Source: G965247265 sp965247265 (lineage in GTDB: Bacteria > Pseudomonadota > Gammaproteobacteria > UBA4575). From it: DNA of 64,000 bases. Under the pieces are notes generated by a model. That model was given only the letters and a program-made list of their open reading frames with translations. It did not search any database and had not been told where the DNA came from. Positions 62,662 through 64,000 of this stretch are shown here, in pieces (within the stretch, counting starts at the first letter, position 1; each line of letters opens with the position of its first letter). Position numbers and translations under genes: made by a program. The stretch lies in contig OZ252002.1 of NCBI GenBank assembly GCA_965247265.1, forward strand, positions 1,612,001-1,676,000, written 5' to 3'.

Positions 62662-64000
62662 CTACTGAATGATCGTCAAGTTGGGTGCTTCGAAAGTTCC
62701 GTCTATTCCAAATTTTTGTGTCAAATTAGCGTTAGGCTGTAAAATAGAGTCAACGTAATTTTTTCCATTATTATTTGATAGAAATCTATCAAAGCATGCG
62801 ATTTCTCCCACTATATTGATTTGGTTATTATTTAGATTATAGATACCATCCATAGTCAGAGAGGATTGAAAATATGCTGAGGATGAATCATCTATACATG
62901 TTAGATTCTCATTTCCCAAATGCGCAAACCACCTGGGTAAAAATATAGAAATGTATTTACCTTTAAATAGAAAATTTAATTTGATATCAGCGTAGCCGTC
63001 ACTTTTTTCTATAATTGCATTTGCGTTAACTTTTGTTGCTTTTGATTCAATTATTAATTCGTCCATTATGATGCGAGAAAAATTATCCATTGATTTGCCT
63101 TTTATGCGAATCGCGTCAATCTCTAAATTTTTACCATAATAATTAGCAATTTCTAATGTTCCATTTTCACCTGCAAGATCAATTTCAGCTTTATTAATGG
63201 TAAATAAATTTTTGAGTTCTAATACAACATTGCCAGTTAGTCTGACTTCAAGTGGTGTTAGGTAATTAAACTGGGGTGAAATCTCTGTCAACAGAGCAGG
63301 TCTTATATTGTCGAACTGGATTAGAAGATCCAGTTTCTCCGTAGCAGTTGTATATAAGCATTCACCCGTAAAATGTAGATTTTCACCTCTTGCAGAAACG
63401 ATTAAGTCATATTGGCATTTAACACCGTTAGGATTAGGTGTTAAATTAATATTTGCGTTAGGAACATGTAATAGAGAGCCAGACATTTCGTCAGCGAGCG
63501 TCAAATCAGATTGAATAATATTGAACTTGGTATAAGACTCCTCTTCACTATCTGAATTGTATTTTGCTATGGCAATTGAAATAAGGATCGTTTCTAGGAT
63601 TCTTCCTGATGAACCATCATCACTATTTCCAATATCAAATTTAAGCGCACCTCCCACAGATTGTATCAAGCTAATTTTTGGTTGTATTAATTCGACTTTG
63701 CGTACATCCAATGGATCATGAAAAATTGATTTGAACCCAATTTCAATAATGGCATATGGAATTTGTGCAAGAATATTCTCTCCATAATCTTTCGCAACAG
63801 CAGACCTAAAATGAAATTCCACTGTTCCATTAAAAGGGCGCAAACGCGTCTGTACGTCTTTAAAATCGACATAATAGGCGTGAAAACGATTGTCTAATTG
63901 GTTCCTTGCGAATTCTGATACTAAAGGTATAGAAATAGGGCGAAAGGACATAATTATGAGAAGAGTGATGAAACAAATAGACACCACAGATATTAGTACA
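62662..64000 (-). CDS. AsmA/YhdP-like (DUF3971-type) envelope protein, 5' end outside
   Basis: At least 441 residues, and the frame stays open to the window edge; a GTG at 63987 is possible, but the membrane anchor (VSICFITLLIIMSFRP) appears to begin farther upstream. The rest resembles AsmA-family proteins: repeated beta strands (RPALLTEISPQFNYLTPLEVRLTGNVVLEL, AEIDLAGENGTLEIANYYGKNLEIDAIRIKG). These large proteins help phospholipid transport between the membranes. Its stop lies 63 bases from the convergent GltD-like gene. Confidence 0.6.
   Translation of the reverse strand, partial: VLISVVSICFITLLIIMSFRPISIPLVSEFARNQLDNRFHAYYVDFKDVQTRLRPFNGTVEFHFRSAVAKDYGENILAQIPYAIIEIGFKSIFHDPLDVRKVELIQPKISLIQSVGGALKFDIGNSDDGSSGRILETILISIAIAKYNSDSEEESYTKFNIIQSDLTLADEMSGSLLHVPNANINLTPNPNGVKCQYDLIVSARGENLHFTGECLYTTATEKLDLLIQFDNIRPALLTEISPQFNYLTPLEVRLTGNVVLELKNLFTINKAEIDLAGENGTLEIANYYGKNLEIDAIRIKGKSMDNFSRIIMDELIIESKATKVNANAIIEKSDGYADIKLNFLFKGKYISIFLPRWFAHLGNENLTCIDDSSSAYFQSSLTMDGIYNLNNNQINIVGEIACFDRFLSNNNGKNYVDSILQPNANLTQKFGIDGTFEAPNLTIIQ

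Overview
This is a 64 kb, AT-rich bacterial window. Strong Shine-Dalgarno sites precede most genes. The gene content (cytochrome bd subunit, NptA-type Na/Pi transporter, Rap1a-like protein, small OmpA-like barrels, CusA-type RND pump) points to a Gram-negative proteobacterium, most likely a gammaproteobacterium, but nothing here fixes the species. Many genes are broken by single-base lesions (cydB end, Na/Pi transporter, CaxA/ChaA exchanger, kinase-like protein, SnoaL-like protein, acetoacetyl-CoA synthetase, GNAT). This suggests ongoing gene decay or, for the indels, some sequence error.

Region 1 (1-5.8 kb): the end of cydB, a frameshifted Na/Pi cotransporter, a DUF4239-like membrane protein and small proteins including a His/Tyr-rich secreted one. 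Region 2 (5.8-15.9 kb) is the most unusual. Three paralogous tubulin/FtsZ-superfamily proteins, each with the glycine-rich GGTGSG signature, are interspersed with a small acidic protein, a COG0523/CobW metal-chaperone GTPase, an orphan CbtB, a Prx5-like peroxiredoxin, a YyaL-type thioredoxin-domain protein (opposite strand) and a thioredoxin-fold 2Fe-2S ferredoxin. Two of the tubulin-like proteins share long invariant blocks, including a C-terminal C-x3-C-x-C element, that the third lacks. I read this as a candidate cytoskeletal or polymer-forming system linked to metal and redox functions.

Region 3 (15.9-41.9 kb) is accessory and partly decayed. It holds an acetoacetyl-CoA synthetase stub, a second His-rich secreted protein, small secreted proteins, a cusA stub cut by an IS6-family element without a target duplication, a ferritin-like/carbamoyltransferase operon, an NfeD-stomatin pair, a Met-rich repeat protein, a tRNA-Lys 3' remnant that looks like an attachment site, a broken Ca2+/H+ exchanger, and dispersed palindromic repeats confined to about 21.8-35.1 kb.

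Region 4 (42-62.6 kb) is a coherent nitrogen-scavenging locus. A urease operon (ureE, ureF, fused ureAB, ureC, ureG, ureD and a NicO-family nickel permease) is divergent from a branched-chain-amino-acid/urea/amide-type ABC transporter. The transporter's second permease carries a C-terminal domain homologous to the small subunit of N,N-dimethylformamidase. Next come a stand-alone small subunit, the DMFase large subunit, a broken SnoaL-like gene, and a three-gene glutamate-synthase-like set: a separate amidotransferase, a GXGXG-FMN fusion, and a GltD-like protein with a second, degenerate FMN domain. Together these suggest amide or urea import, hydrolysis close to the membrane, and assimilation of the released amine or ammonium. 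The window closes inside an AsmA/YhdP-like protein.
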